Notes: a model not told the origin generated them from the letters alone. A stretch of 64,000 bases of DNA from Yarrowia lipolytica (GCF_001761485.1 NC_090772.1:930001-994000); one strand, 5' to 3'. Shown: positions 21,901-33,397, counted from the first letter of the stretch. A program made the numbers and translations.

Positions 21901-24434
21901 GCGGCTACGCGGTATGCTATGAAGAAGAAGGAGGTAATTTCCGAGTGGAAGCGTATTGGTGAGGTTGATAACAAGCGCAAGTTGGAGGAGAGTGATGACG
22001 GTGCTGCTAATGTTAAGAAAGTCAAGGTCGAAAAAGAGGAGAAGGAGGAAGAAGTGGCAAAGGAGGAGGTTTCCGAAGATTTTAAAATGGAGGGAACTGA
22101 GAACAACTCCATTTTTGGAGCTCCAACTGCTTTTCTGGGCTCTGATTCGGAGTCTGAGAGCACTGGTAAGATGTCCAAACCATTACAAAAGTACCTGAAC
22201 AACTCCGAGGAACTTCAGACGGAGAAGGAGCGAAAACAGGCTTTTCTGCACCGGTACAGGAGCTGGATGGATCTTATGCATCGGTACTATTTTTTCATTG
22301 CTACTTTTCATTTCCAAGTTGGAGAAGCGTGAGTATGACAAAGATTTGTAATGACGTGGTGGTTCTACTGGGGTCATGAGAGGTCATGAGACATACTAAC
22401 ACAGTAAAAAAGTGGCTGAGGAGAAGAAAGAAAAAGAGGATGGGAAGGACGATGAAGAGAAGGAAGATGAAGAGAAGGAAGAGATTGAGGTCAAGAAAGA
22501 GGAGGATGAAGGGACCAAGAGTGACGAGTGAGTATAGAGATATCATGAGTGGCAGAATAACTTGTGCCATTCGCTCCTCTTATGTATATGTGTACTAACA
22601 CAGTCTGGAAACGCACTATTACACGCTGGCAGAACAAATCCGAACCCAGCTACTTCAACGCCCTATTGAGAGAGTAGACCAAGACGTGGGTCGACTTGAA
22701 CGGGCCAAGGAGCTGGAGATGGTTCAGATCCCTGTTGATACCTTGACTCGAGATCTAGTACAGGCTTCTCCTTTCCTTGAGGCACGTGTTTCGGGTCTAC
22801 TCGAGATCATCAACCAACAGTCCGAATATCTTGAAGAATGGATGACCAGAGTTCGAGAGCTGTTGGTTGCACGTGACGAGAAGGACGTGAAAGAAACAGA
22901 TGAGAAGAAGAATAAAGGAGATGTCGAGAAAGTTGAAGGCGAAAACACTGATCCTTATGCTTCTGGATTAGACAACCAACAATATGCGTCGGACTACCTT
23001 GATGCTATATCGTACCTGCTGCAACTCAGAGATGAAGCTCTCAATGCCAAGACTACGGCCTCAGCAGCCGACAAGATCCAAGTTAACTTGTGGTACCACA
23101 ATGACTACGAAGAAGAGCTTACCGATCTTCAGGTGGCCCTCAAGGAAGCTCTGGACGCTTGTCATGTGAGTCCCACTCTTGGTGCCCTCAAACCTATCGT
23201 TGCTGCTCTGAAGACGGACTCTGGAGCTGTTTCATTGTCAATTTACAACCCGAAATGGCCTCCCAAGTTGCTGTCCAAGCTCAATCCGATCGTTAAGACA
23301 GTTACCTCGACAACCAAGGCTTGCAGAGACCTGTTGTCAGTCGTTAGAAGCTGTTTCAACTCGAAGGTTGTCTATTACAAGCAGCTGCAGCAACTGTCTG
23401 ACAATGTGAGCAGTCTGGAGGAACTCATCGAGCCTGGTTATGTCACACTGGAACGCCTGAACGCCAAAATAAACCATCTCGTACCTTTAATCAAGCGTAC
23501 AAAGGGCCGAATCACATACTTACAGAGTCTCAAAGGTGATGATGACACAACTGGAGTTTCCAACATGACTGGAATTCATAAAATGTGTGTCATCTGTCAG
23601 GATGATTATATTATCGTGGGATCCATCACTGTCTGTGGCCATTACTTTTGCAGAAACTGCCTGGAAGAGTGGTGGCAGACACATAATACGTGTCCAATGT
23701 GCAAGACTGTATTGTCCCGCGACGATGTGTTCTCTTTCACCCAACAGGACAAGGAAGATAAGTCACGTGCAGGTTCTTTCGCTGCTCGGATCAATCAAGA
23801 TGACGCCATTGGAGCAATGTATGCGCCAGTGTCGGAGGACACTCAACAGTTGATGAGCAAACAGAGCATCAAGAGTGCGTATGGCACAAAGATTGACCAC
23901 GTTATCAAGTATATCAAGATGCTCACTCATCGGGCTCCTGGCACTCAGATTGTCATCTTTTCTCAGTGGGCAGAGATTCTCACATTGTTAGCTTCAGCCC
24001 TCACTGAGAACAAGATTGCATACGCGGAGCCGAAAACACTGATGTCTTTCTTGCAATCGGAAGAAGTCACGTGTTTCCTCTTGAACGCAAAGTTCCAGTC
24101 CACTGGCCTGACTCTTGTAAGTGCCACTCACGTCATTCTATGCGAGCCCATTCTCAACGCTGCTCTTGAGGCTCAGGCCATCAGTCGAATCCACCGAATG
24201 GGCCAGACTCAGACTACCCACGTGACTATCTTCACTATGGCCGATACTGTTGAAGAAGAGGTTCTGCGTCTTGCTATTAACAAGCGGTTGAAAAGTATGG
24301 ACGGTGATGAGACGTTTGAGGAGAATGAATCTCGACATGTGACATCAGGAGTGGGTGCGCTCGCCACCGATAAATCCGGAGAGGTGGTCAACCGTCAGGA
24401 TATGTGGGACGCTTTGTTTCCCAGTGACGGGTAA
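18925..24434 (+). CDS. IRC20: Irc20/SHPRH-type Snf2 helicase with RING E3 ligase domain
   Basis: Large nuclear Snf2-family ATPase with a RING inserted between its helicase lobes; yeast Irc20 is a putative ubiquitin/SUMO-targeting ligase affecting recombination. Four exons: 18925-20734, 20822-22328, 22405-22527 and 22604-24434. All three introns (87, 76 and 76 nt) start GTGAGTAT and end CTAACACAG, and the phases match, giving 1756 residues. Walker A is DEMGLGKT (~residue 365), the DEAH-box equivalent is DEVQ (~545), the C3HC4 RING is CVICQDDY...CGHYFC..C...CPMC (~1474-1512), and lobe 2 ends with QAISRIHRMGQT. Acidic, lysine-rich linkers lie between ~930 and 1150. The short exon 3 encodes almost only Glu, Lys and Asp. 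Confidence 0.94.
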
Positions 24435-24756
24435 AATGTTAGGATAGAAATACATGTATCATAGTGAGCACCGGTATAGTTGACAACTTGTCAGCAAATG
24501 ACTCTGTAGAAAACTTGTTAAAGTGTAACCCTCTGGAATTAACAGAATTTTTTACTAATCACGGTACTGTAGTTAACATTACAGATGTCTCGGATCGACT
24601 GTATACAACTCTCCTGTATGAGCTTCTAACATAACTGCCTGACCTTTTACACTTCAAAAGCGGGAGATATGGTGTCCAGATCTCTCTAAAATTTCAACAA
24701 CCAGTTTTAAAAGTAGGTGGGAGTTTACCTACAACTTTTCAGCTCAAAGAGCGCAG

Positions 24757-24785
24757 TATATATATATATAATATATATATATATT
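24757..24785. repeat. (TA)n microsatellite
   Basis: Twenty-nine bases of alternating T and A with one phase slip, in the SGO1 upstream region. Confidence 0.9.
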
Positions 24786-25177
24786 CCGAGGTAGAGATAT
24801 GTTATTGTTCAGTGGGTCAAAACCTTATTAGTGTGATGGGAGCCATTAAGGAGTTAAGGAGTGGTTTATTTAGTGATTGAATGGTAATATAACGAGGTCA
24901 CTGGGGAATAATAACAGTAAGATTGGTATAATTTGGTTTTCCAAAAAAAAAAATCTGCTTTCGTACTTCTTTTACCCTGGTTATCTCCTAGTGTAAGTGT
25001 GTCCACACGTCGACCCGTTGTTTTGGCGCATTGCGTCTTTCATGCGGCGTGGTATGCAAGTGCGTTTGTACCAAAACATGCTTTATTATCACCACTCTTC
25101 TCTCACCACGACACAGCTGAAAAGTATTCACGTTTTGAACGTTTTGGAGGCGACACAAATACAACATAGTCGCCACG

Positions 25178-25275
25178 ACAAGTGACACAAACACACCGAC
25201 ACCGACACAAACACACCGACACGACAACATCCGACACAGCTACTTGAACAACACGACACAAACACAACACCCCCT
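25178..25275 (+). repeat. Imperfect ACACAAACACACCGAC repeat in SGO1 leader
   Basis: CGACAC and ACACAAACACA units alternate four to five times immediately upstream of the SGO1 ATG. This is likely an unstructured, G-poor 5' UTR. Confidence 0.6.
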
Positions 25276-25292
25276 CCGACATTGCTTCTATA

Positions 25293-27773
25293 ATGGCCCG
25301 AAAATCCACCCCAGAGCCTGAGATGAGACGCAAGACTCGGGTCAAGGCCAACATTTTGCATGTGAGCAAGGAAGGGATATTCGACAGCGCCGGAAAGTCT
25401 GCTCAGATCTTTGACAACGCGGGAACCAAGCCTGGGTCCCAGGCACAGTTACGTCAAGAGCAACAACAAGAGCAACAGACACAAACACAATCGCCCATGG
25501 CAAAGCTGAAGCAAATGGTACGCCGAAACAGTGCTCCTCAGCAGCCCCAGTTGCAGCAACCCCACCAGTCACAGCAGCAGCAACAGCAGCAACAGCAGCA
25601 GCAGCAACAACAGGGTCAACCCCAACAACAAACACTAACCACCCGTCTGTATCTCCAAAACAAGTCTCTGGCACGACAGAATTCCAATCTCAACACCAAA
25701 ATGTCGGCTTTGGAACACCATATGAGCGAACTTATCAGTGAAAACATTTGTTTGCGGCAAAAGAATCTCGAGTTGCAGAGAAGCCACGACAATTGGTTGC
25801 GATCGCATGTCAGCCAGAATCTCAAAAAGCAACTGCAACAGCATATCAATGGAATCAACGATTTGATGCAAGGACTGTTGGGAGAAGTCGATGGAGACTC
25901 GGAGCAACGCTCTCATGAATCGGCTTCTCAGGAGCACTTTGAGCTTTCCCTTTCCAGATCACTTTCAAAGACTCCCGATTCTCGAGCTCTATCTAGAGGT
26001 TCTCCTGTATCTGGCAGACACTCGCTCTCTAGAGGTTCGGCAAGTCGACAGACCATGGGTCCTGCTGACTTTGCTCGACGACGGTCTTCTCGACGTCGAT
26101 CATCGTTCTTTGGCGAGCTGCCCCTGCTGCAGGACGCCGAGGACGTGCTCGATCCTTCGGCAGAACAATTGCATTTGGAGGCTCGAGATGTCGTCACTCC
26201 GATGGCTGACGACGTTGAGGGATGGGGTGAGGTTCCAGTTGACGAGGTGAATGCTCACATGGAGGAGATGGAGAAGCAGCATCAGGCAGAGGAGGCAGAG
26301 AGCGAGATGGATGTTGATAGAGGAGAGAAGGTGCATTTCAATGAGCACGTGGAGGAACATTACGACGAGCCAATGGAAATGGATACTCAGGAGACACAGG
26401 ATACATCATTCTCCTCTGCTGTCCGGGAGACTTCTTTCCCTTCACCTATCCAAGAGACTGTTCAGGAGACTTCTTTCGCCTCTCCCGAGCACGAATCGTT
26501 CCCTTCCCTGATCCAGGAGACTTCTTTCCCCTCGCCTGTGAAGGAGAAGTCGTCGTTTGCTTCACCTATAAAAGAGAACGCCTCTTTTGCATCGCCTGCC
26601 AAACAGAAGCCCTTCCCTTCACCAATCGACGAGTCTTCTTTCCCGTCTCCCTTCTCCAGCTCCTTCCGACGGGTAACTTCTGCCCCCAGAGGAGAGCCTA
26701 TTTGTGAAGTGTCCACAGATGGAGAGTCCTTTGCATTCCTTCAGCAGCGATCTCGTCCCAACTCGAGCCATTCACGGCCTAACTCTCGATCCGCTTCTCG
26801 CAACATTTCCTCCCGCCCTGGATCTCGGGAGAAGCAGATCCACGTGTTTGCCGACCCTGTATCCCCTGTTAAGGAAGCTGGCCTTGAGGCCTCTGCCCCT
26901 GTGAACCCAGCCCCTTCAAATAAACCAGCTGCTGTCTCTACAACCCCTCCTCGATCTCGTCCTTCATTGTTTGATACCCCCGAGAGTGCCAAGGAGCGAC
27001 AGGAGAAGGAGCGGAAGCGACGAGAGAGCATGGAGCAGGTAGTGGAGGATCCCGTGTCACCCTGTTCCCGTCCCAGCAGTCGACGATCTTCCCGAAGAGC
27101 CAGTACTGAGAAGGAGAAGGCGGCTGAGGAGGCCGCAAAGCATGAGGAGATGGAAGTTGAGGAAGAGCATGTTCAGGAGGAGAAGGTTGAAAGGAGGGTT
27201 AATCGTTCTCGACGGACTTCTACTAAGACAGCTGAGTCACTTCCTGTATCTACAGGACTCACGACTGTGGAGTCTTTGGAGAAGCCCGTTTCGGGAATGT
27301 TTGAAAAGGGTCTCGAGAAGCTTCAGAGTCTGGACAACAACGTGACTGCCCGGAAGAGTCGCGCTCCAACTGCCACCGGTGGTGTCAAGGTGACTACATC
27401 AAGAAAGAGCACCAAGGCCACTGCCAAACCTTCCAAGACCTCTCCTCTGATGCAGAAGGATGCCAATGGCAGCAAAAATAATGGAGCCGATGGAGTCAAG
27501 GGCAAGGTCGAGACTGTTAAAACATCCAAGCTTGCCGAAAAGCCCGTCAAGCCCGTCAAGGTGGCAGCTGATACGGTTGCCAAGAAGCCCATCAAGCTGG
27601 AAACCCCTGAGCCTCGTTCTCGGCGATCTCGAGGGGCTCCTGTCAACTACAAGCTTCCCTCTGTGGGTTCCAAGCTGCGTCGGGAGACCGATGGCTTTGT
27701 TGATGCAGTTGGAGGGCTCAAGCGGTCTCTGGGTGCCTGTGATGAGAACGGCATGAAGCGACGGCGCATCTAG
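25293..27773 (+). CDS. SGO1: Shugoshin, protector of centromeric cohesin
   Basis: Centromere protein that recruits PP2A to shield cohesin (Rec8/Scc1) and helps tension sensing. 826 residues in one exon. A poly-Gln tract (~93-107) precedes the conserved N-terminal coiled coil (~114-166: LYLQNKSLARQNSNLNTKMS and LISENICLRQKNLELQ), which binds PP2A-B'. The basic SGO C-box lies at ~776-797 (RRSRGAPVNYKLPS then VGSKLRR) and reads histone H2A phosphorylated by Bub1 in relatives. Between ~365 and 455 an acidic stretch gives way to about ten degenerate SFASP/SFPSP units, candidate proline-directed kinase sites. Both conserved ends are present; the long disordered middle is typical of the family. Confidence 0.9.
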   Translation: MARKSTPEPEMRRKTRVKANILHVSKEGIFDSAGKSAQIFDNAGTKPGSQAQLRQEQQQEQQTQTQSPMAKLKQMVRRNSAPQQPQLQQPHQSQQQQQQQQQQQQQQGQPQQQTLTTRLYLQNKSLARQNSNLNTKMSALEHHMSELISENICLRQKNLELQRSHDNWLRSHVSQNLKKQLQQHINGINDLMQGLLGEVDGDSEQRSHESASQEHFELSLSRSLSKTPDSRALSRGSPVSGRHSLSRGSASRQTMGPADFARRRSSRRRSSFFGELPLLQDAEDVLDPSAEQLHLEARDVVTPMADDVEGWGEVPVDEVNAHMEEMEKQHQAEEAESEMDVDRGEKVHFNEHVEEHYDEPMEMDTQETQDTSFSSAVRETSFPSPIQETVQETSFASPEHESFPSLIQETSFPSPVKEKSSFASPIKENASFASPAKQKPFPSPIDESSFPSPFSSSFRRVTSAPRGEPICEVSTDGESFAFLQQRSRPNSSHSRPNSRSASRNISSRPGSREKQIHVFADPVSPVKEAGLEASAPVNPAPSNKPAAVSTTPPRSRPSLFDTPESAKERQEKERKRRESMEQVVEDPVSPCSRPSSRRSSRRASTEKEKAAEEAAKHEEMEVEEEHVQEEKVERRVNRSRRTSTKTAESLPVSTGLTTVESLEKPVSGMFEKGLEKLQSLDNNVTARKSRAPTATGGVKVTTSRKSTKATAKPSKTSPLMQKDANGSKNNGADGVKGKVETVKTSKLAEKPVKPVKVAADTVAKKPIKLETPEPRSRRSRGAPVNYKLPSVGSKLRRETDGFVDAVGGLKRSLGACDENGMKRRRI
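25566..25615 (+). repeat. CAG/CAA repeat coding poly-Gln in SGO1
   Basis: A mixed CAG/CAA run encodes about 15 glutamines just before the shugoshin coiled coil. Such runs vary in length between strains. Confidence 0.85.
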
Positions 27774-29917
27774 GGGACCCGAGTAGGGTGTGAGAACGCC
27801 CGACGTGTATATATATCTACACATGTACACTGTAGCAGCTAATATGTATTTATAGTGAGATGAACGAAAGGGTGTGAACGAGGTGTGTCTGTAGGAGTGG
27901 GACAGAGGTCAGTGGTTGATGTCTTTGAAGCAATGTGCCTGATTGGCACATGGTCGCCTTGATCTCAGATGACCGCGGTGGTATCTAATAGAGCGACTCA
28001 GTTGTGGAGATTGTCCAGTGACAGTATTGACTTTGGCACATCTATTAATAGTACGTGTCTCGATTCTAGATACATGATACAGGTGAGATAGCGATGGTCG
28101 TATCTTGTTGAACCGCAGCAGGTCATGTTACAAGCAGCACTCAAGTCCGTAGAATGAAAACATCCGGTGGATGGCATATTGCTTCCTGATGGCTACGCAA
28201 AGGGTGAAGTATCAAACTTCAGTCTGATAGGAATACGAGCTCACCGCCCCTTTCAGGAAAGTCCAATCTTCAAACGGCGCTCTGACTGAGTTTGCTTCGA
28301 GAATGACCCTTCGGAATGATTACGTGGTTGTCGAGGTTTAACCTGTCTTGATTGAACCTGATCAGCAATCAGCAACATTCCAATTGGGGGTGGTTTCTGG
28401 GTTATCTTACGAAACGCAGCTTGGTGGGTAAAGTCCGTAGTCGCCGCAACTAATGATAATCGCAATGCTGTTATTGAAACGGCGCTTGTAGCTACAGTGT
28501 AACTGAGCACAAGCTAGGACAAGTGCTAGTACAGTACATAACATAAGTAAGGCTCCTAAGGTGTACTTCACGTGACTCGAATCGGCGCCAGCACCTGGCC
28601 AATCATGTCAATTGCGATTTCCCCACTTGGCCCGTTTTTAGCCCGTTTCTTGGCCTGCTCCTAGCTCGCTCCTGTGTCTTTGTTGCATCCTACAGTGCAT
28701 CGACTCGGGCGTCTCTAGCCACCCCAAGTAGAGTTCAGCAGCAGCCAAATCTTTTTTTTACTTTTTTTACAGTAAAGAGGCTCGACAGTTGCTGAAACAC
28801 GAAGCTGAACGAAGCCGAATAAGCGGTATAAACCAGAGAATCACGTGATTCAAGCTATCGGATCTCGTAAACCGATATGGAGAGACAAATCTGCTCGGTA
28901 GTGTCTTACAGACTGTCATTCTACACTCTTCCATAAAAGTTGTACTTGTAGTGACAGTATGGCTCTTTATTTACAATGTATAGTAAGTATAGTAAAGTAC
29001 GTACTCCACACAGCACAGTTACTGTACATGTGGCTTAGTTGTGTGGCTTGAAAGTGGCGCAATTGCGTCGATCAAGTCGCTCCGAAACTCGAATCAAGAC
29101 TCACCCCTTGACTCACGTAGACCGAGGAAGATTCACTCGGCTGTCAACTTGCGCCAAGCCTTTTTAACACTGCTCTTGCACAAGTGGTGCTGTGTGTTAC
29201 CCCAGGTTCCCCACTTCAGCGTAAAGTGGTGGACGTGGATGGTGTTTAAAACTCACCAGAAAATGGAATAAAATGCGTAAATGCAAGATAAATACAAGTC
29301 CAAAGTCGCCTCGCATCCCGCTATCAGAATTCGCAGTTGCTTTTAGCTCACGTGACCACCGACACCTCCTACACCTGCCTATTAAGGCAACCGGCTTATC
29401 AATCAACTTTGTTGCAACAACCCCCACATTCCGGAAGTGTATCGGACTGGAAACAAGGAGACGGCTGGGCTGCTCCGGAGGGGGTTTTCACGTGATCTGT
29501 ACTGGATATTGATGACGAAGTCGACTAGAAACACGTTGTAGCACCAATTCCATCACGTGGCTTCTCCGGTCGGAAAAGTTTTATCCCTTAGCGACAATAG
29601 TTGTCCGACTCGCTTCCGAAACGCGGTTCCGTCGGGACCCTCCGATTCGGAATGACTCAGCAGCGCCGTACTAGCCAAAGTACGAAAGAGTATGCAAACC
29701 TTGATTTTCATAGTAACGGCTGCCGGAGAATAGCAAATGGATAGCACTCATAACCTGTATTTTAGCCGAAATTAGGCCATTTTTCGGACATTACGGATTG
29801 ATAACGTGTTTCGGGGGTAAATTTACCGACCCAAACGTCTTTTCTGTCCGGTGTCTGCCCACCAATAACAGCTATTTCCGCCGACCCCCACTTGTACTCA
29901 TTTTTAACTTCAGCCGT
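27774..29917. other. Intergenic region SGO1/MFS transporter
   Basis: 2.1 kb. It contains CACGTG boxes near 28570, 28842, 29350, 29490 and 29553 and a cluster of CCG/CGG inverted motifs at 29430-29670. I found no coding block, RNA gene or element end. Confidence 0.5.
29430..29670. promoter_or_regulatory. Cluster of CCG/CGG motifs upstream of the MFS transporter
   Basis: TTCCGGAA at about 29431, TCCGGTCGGA near 29566, CGCTTCCGAAACGCGG and CCGTCGG near 29610-29630, and the palindrome TCCGATTCGGA near 29641 fall within 240 bases. CGG triplets in inverted pairs are the usual targets of Zn2Cys6 regulators. The cluster ends about 250 bases before the proposed transporter start, so it may be its regulatory region. 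Confidence 0.4.
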
Positions 29918-32321
29918 ATGTCGCTTATAAGTAAGTAGGGTCTTCCTTTGAGATGAAGGCCCCGAAATAATACTTCCTAGTTGATGGACTCGTGACAAGT
30001 GAGTATTGTGAAAGAGACGAGAGGGAGAGAGTTTTATTTGATACCCCCCAAAACACTGATTGGTGCGGAAATTCCTCAAGTCGAATTTTCCACCCTGCTG
30101 AACTGTGTGTCCAGTGATTATTCCGAGCTGTTCTGCTGCGGGCAAATTTCTCCACGGACGTCGTTTAGACCCATCTCTAATTCTGTTCTGCTTAGGCGCC
30201 CTGCACTACTGCTGAACTACCTTTAAGGTGGTAGCTTATGCTGGGAGTTGGTTAGATGGAGCGTAGGGGTCACCGATGTGATTCACTCTCTGCAGTGGCC
30301 CCGTGAGGTGTCTCTTCTGGGTTGTCGTGATGCGTGATGAGTGATGAGTGATGAGTTACAGCGTTTGATGTGCTCCAGTGTATTTACTGCGTGGTATAAC
30401 CATGTTTCAATCGATATAATCGATGCAGTTCATTCTGCTTTACCGTCTCATGGGACTCTCGATATCGTTGAAATCACTGAGGTAGTCTTTTTCAATTTGG
30501 TGAAGAAAAAAAACAGTTAATTGCTTGGACTCCACGTTGGTTGATTACTAGTTTCGGTGATTCTACTGCTTCTGTTCGGTTTTCAGTTCATCTTTGCTCT
30601 TCATCGGGTTCTTAGAAATGCTTACTCTACAATTAGTCGCTCTACATACTCTCTATCAATGTCGTTCGCGAGCGAGCCTCGATTCTCTGCCTCACTACCG
30701 TACTAACCCAGTGACCACTCAACCCCCTCTAGCTGGTCTAGACTCAGACCCTTCCAACCCACAACGCCCCAGCGGCGATTCTTCCACGTCCAACCTCGAA
30801 AACTCACCCACCCTCACACCATGTCCTCCTGCATTTCCAGACGGAGGTCTGGAAGCCTGGCTGCAAGTTCTCGGCGGCTTTTGCATCCTATTCAACTCCT
30901 GGGGAGTCACCACCACCATGGGAGTCTACCAGTCATACTACAGATCGTCCCTGTTGGCTGATGTGCCTCAATCGTCTACAGCCTGGATCCAGTCAATCCA
31001 AATCGCATGCATCTTCTACGGAGGAACCCTCAGTGGCCGGTTCTTCGATAAAGGATATCTCAACGTCCTGGTGGTAGGAGGCTCCATTCTCACATTCACA
31101 TGCTACATGGTGCTGGCCGAATGCACAGAGTACTGGCACGTTCTTCTGTGTCAGGGACTAGGTATGGGCCTCGGTATGGGAGCCACATTTGCCCCCTCAA
31201 TGGCATGCGTCTCGCAATACTTCTCCAAGAAACGAGGCCTGGCTATCGGCATCTGTAGTGCTGGCGCAGGTGTGGCAGGTATCGTGCTGCCCATCATGGC
31301 AAACAACTTGTTGCCTAGCGACAAGATCGGCTTTGCAGCGACTACCAGAGCGCTGGCAGGCGTCTACGCGGGCATGGCTATCATTGCTATTTGTATCCTG
31401 CGCTACAGGAAACATCCTGCCCAAGAAAGCAAGCTTCTCCAAATGTTTGACGTGGCTACAAAACTCCAGCGGCTCATCAATCGGTCACGCGAACCAAAGA
31501 CGGAGCCCGTGTGTCCCAATGATCACGACCTCGAAATTGGTGAGTCTTCTGAAACACCAGACTCGCCTGCTACCGAAAAAGCGGTAATCAATGTGGGTGC
31601 AGAAAAGAAGTCCTGTGACAGCAACGCTCCTCATGTCAAGAAAGAGAGCAAGTTCACAATTATCGATCTGGCTACGCTCAAAAACCCTGTCTACGTGCTT
31701 TTTGTTATCGCCACTTCCCTTGCATTCCTTGTTCTCTACATCCCATACTATTACCTGCAGCAGTTTTCCATTGACCATGGAATGAGTGAACAAGTCATCA
31801 GATACACAGTCACTGTTCTATGTGCTGGTGCGACTATTGGTCGAGTGGGACCTGCTGTAATGGCTGACTATCTCGGGAAATTCAACATTCTCGTCTTCGT
31901 CAGTATGATTAACGGAATTCTGCTATTTTGCTGGATGCACCTTGACAAGCTTGCACTTCCAGGAGGTACTCAGAAACGGGACCAGTTCAGCTCCCACGAA
32001 AACATCGACTCGCGTGACGCCCAGGTCATTGTCTTTGCGTTCTTCTACGGCTTCTTTTCAGGGGCTCTGGGTACTTTCCCTCCCTTTGTTCTGCCCTCTC
32101 TAGCTCCTAGTATGGACAAGGTGGGGGTTTGTCTAGGACAGGCCTTTTTGTGTCTTGGAACCGTGTCGTTGGTAGCAAATCCCATTGCAGGATTTATCAT
32201 TGGCAAAGAAGGACGGTACCATGTGGTTGCTCCTTATTGCGGAGCTGTAATGATGGCAGCTTGTCTATTGTACGTCATCACAAGAGTCAATGTTGGAGGA
32301 TGGAAGTTTGGTAGGGTATAG
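29918..32321 (+). CDS. MFS transporter, monocarboxylate porter (MCH/MCT) family
   Basis: Twelve-helix plasma-membrane or vacuolar permease of the MCT-like group (yeast Mch1-5; substrates vary and include riboflavin for Mch5). The signature DGGLEAWLQVLGGFCILFNS opens helix 1; GxGxGMGATFAPS, SAGAGVAGIVLP and a long hydrophilic loop between helices 6 and 7 follow. The proposed model has exon 1 at 29918-29930 (ATGTCGCTTATAA), donor GTAAGT at 29931, an intron to CTAACCCAG at 30711, and exon 2 at 30712-32321. Phase 1 fits, giving MSLIMTTQPPLAG... and 540 residues. The alternative is an unspliced start at ATG 30618, which adds an odd hydrophobic leader, or a donor at 29999 that would build the ATG across the junction. 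The family call is firm; the first exon less so. Confidence 0.85.
30327..30356. repeat. Short GTGATGA tandem repeat
   Basis: The seven-base unit GTGATGA is repeated three times within the proposed first intron of the MFS transporter. Confidence 0.7.
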
Positions 32322-32665
32322 GAATATTTAATCATCAGTAATATATTAATCTAGTAATAGACAGAAAGAATGCGAAAAGGTGAGTCTTTGATTCTTTCAA
32401 TACGTACAAGTAGTATTATAATATATCATCAGTATGTATATGTACCGTATATATACAGAAGCATGCTCAATGTCGATCGATCAAAACAACAATGGGTGAC
32501 ATATATACAAGGTAAGCATCATTAGAAGAAAAAAACAAAACTGGAACCAACGTTGACGAATATTTCACCGGAAACCCATTATTCAGCCATAACTCCAACT
32601 TTTTTCTGTGGCTTACATAAGCTCCTTTCGCGTCTGATGCTCCCTCACACTAAATTGCTTAATAA
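32322..32665. other. Intergenic region before tRNA-Gly
   Basis: 344 AT-rich bases, with TATATAATAT-like runs near 32415-32460. No feature recognised. Confidence 0.5.
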
Positions 32666-32736
32666 GCGCCGATGGTTTAGTGGTAAAATCCATCGTTGCC
32701 ATCGATGGGCCCCCGGTTCGATTCCGGGTCGGCGCA
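32666..32736 (+). tRNA. tRNA-Gly(GCC), first part of a tRNA-5S dicistron
   Basis: Acceptor stem GCGCCGA pairs with TCGGCGC (32729-32735), discriminator A at 32736. Box A TGGTTTAGTGG, anticodon stem CATCG/CGATG with loop TTGCCAT (anticodon GCC), and box B GGTTCGATTCC are all visible. There is no intron. No T-run separates it from the 5S rRNA that starts four bases later, so the two are probably transcribed together from the tRNA promoter. Confidence 0.97.
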
Positions 32737-32740
32737 ACTT

Positions 32741-32865
32741 GGTTTACGGCCATATCCTGGTTGAAAAAATACGGCTTCCCGGTCCGATCAGCCATAGTCA
32801 AGCACCAGAGAGCCCAGTTAGTATTGTAGTGGGAGACCATACGAGAATCCTGGGTGCTGTAATCT
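32741..32865 (+). rRNA. 5S ribosomal RNA fused behind tRNA-Gly
   Basis: Begins GGTTTACGGCCATATCCTGG and contains the conserved 5S blocks CCCGGTCCGATCAGCCATAG, AAGCACC, GTAGTGGGAGACCATACGAG and GGTGCTGTAATC, ending in a five-T terminator at 32865-32869. The order and spacing match fungal 5S rRNA (about 121 nt); the exact 5' base may be 32741 or 32742. Dispersed 5S genes and tRNA-5S dicistronic units are known in Y. lipolytica, where the tRNA promoter can replace TFIIIA-dependent initiation. Confidence 0.94.
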
Positions 32866-32869
32866 TTTT

Positions 32870-33397
32870 CCCCGGTTGCGAAGCGGTTGACTTGGATTTT
32901 TGGTGGTTGTACTTATATCTCGTAGTCTGCGATGGTGCTCTGTTACGAGTCCTGCTACCAGACTTGGTAGATGTGTTTCTCATACACACAAATGTCGACA
33001 TGCTTGGACTCCATGTTTGCAGATCCCTAAACCCCCAAACTATGCTGAAATACCCTACAAGTACGAATAAAACATTCTCCCATATCTCTTGTGATTCTTG
33101 GGCAAGAACCAACGTTGCTTCCTCCATTGCTTTCTCACTTGTGGAGGGCTCTCGGACGCGAGCAATGACATACCACAGCAGCATTATCATTCAATAAATT
33201 ACTATATACTTCACTCGTTAGGCCTTCAGAACTTGCAGTAGCTTGCTTGTTCTCACAAATCAGAGTGGCTCGTTGATTGTGCGCTGTCTCGGATTCGTCA
33301 GTATCCATAACACCAAGCTCATTGACAATATTTAGGTGCCCGTCACTCGTTTGTAAGTCATTCGTTTTCTCTGTTCACTTGCTCCCCTTTTGACTCG
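32870..33397. other. Intergenic region 5S rRNA/DUF1770 gene
   Basis: 528 bases. Open frames exist on both strands but show no family, no start context and no conserved motif. I see nothing supportable. Confidence 0.5.

Larger units (their letters stand above)
24435..25292. other. SGO1 promoter region
   Basis: 858 bases with a (TA)n run at 24757-24785 and, just before the start codon, a CA-rich leader (25178-25275) built of ACACAAACACACCGACACC-like units. No gene seen. Confidence 0.55.

Noticed and set aside
27774-29917. Search for a solo LTR or other element in the large SGO1/MFS gap
   Set aside because: No terminal repeats, target duplication or coding remnant could be found by eye.
32553-33197. 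214-codon frame across the tRNA-Gly and 5S rRNA
   Set aside because: It runs straight through two RNA genes and shows no protein family; it is a chance frame.
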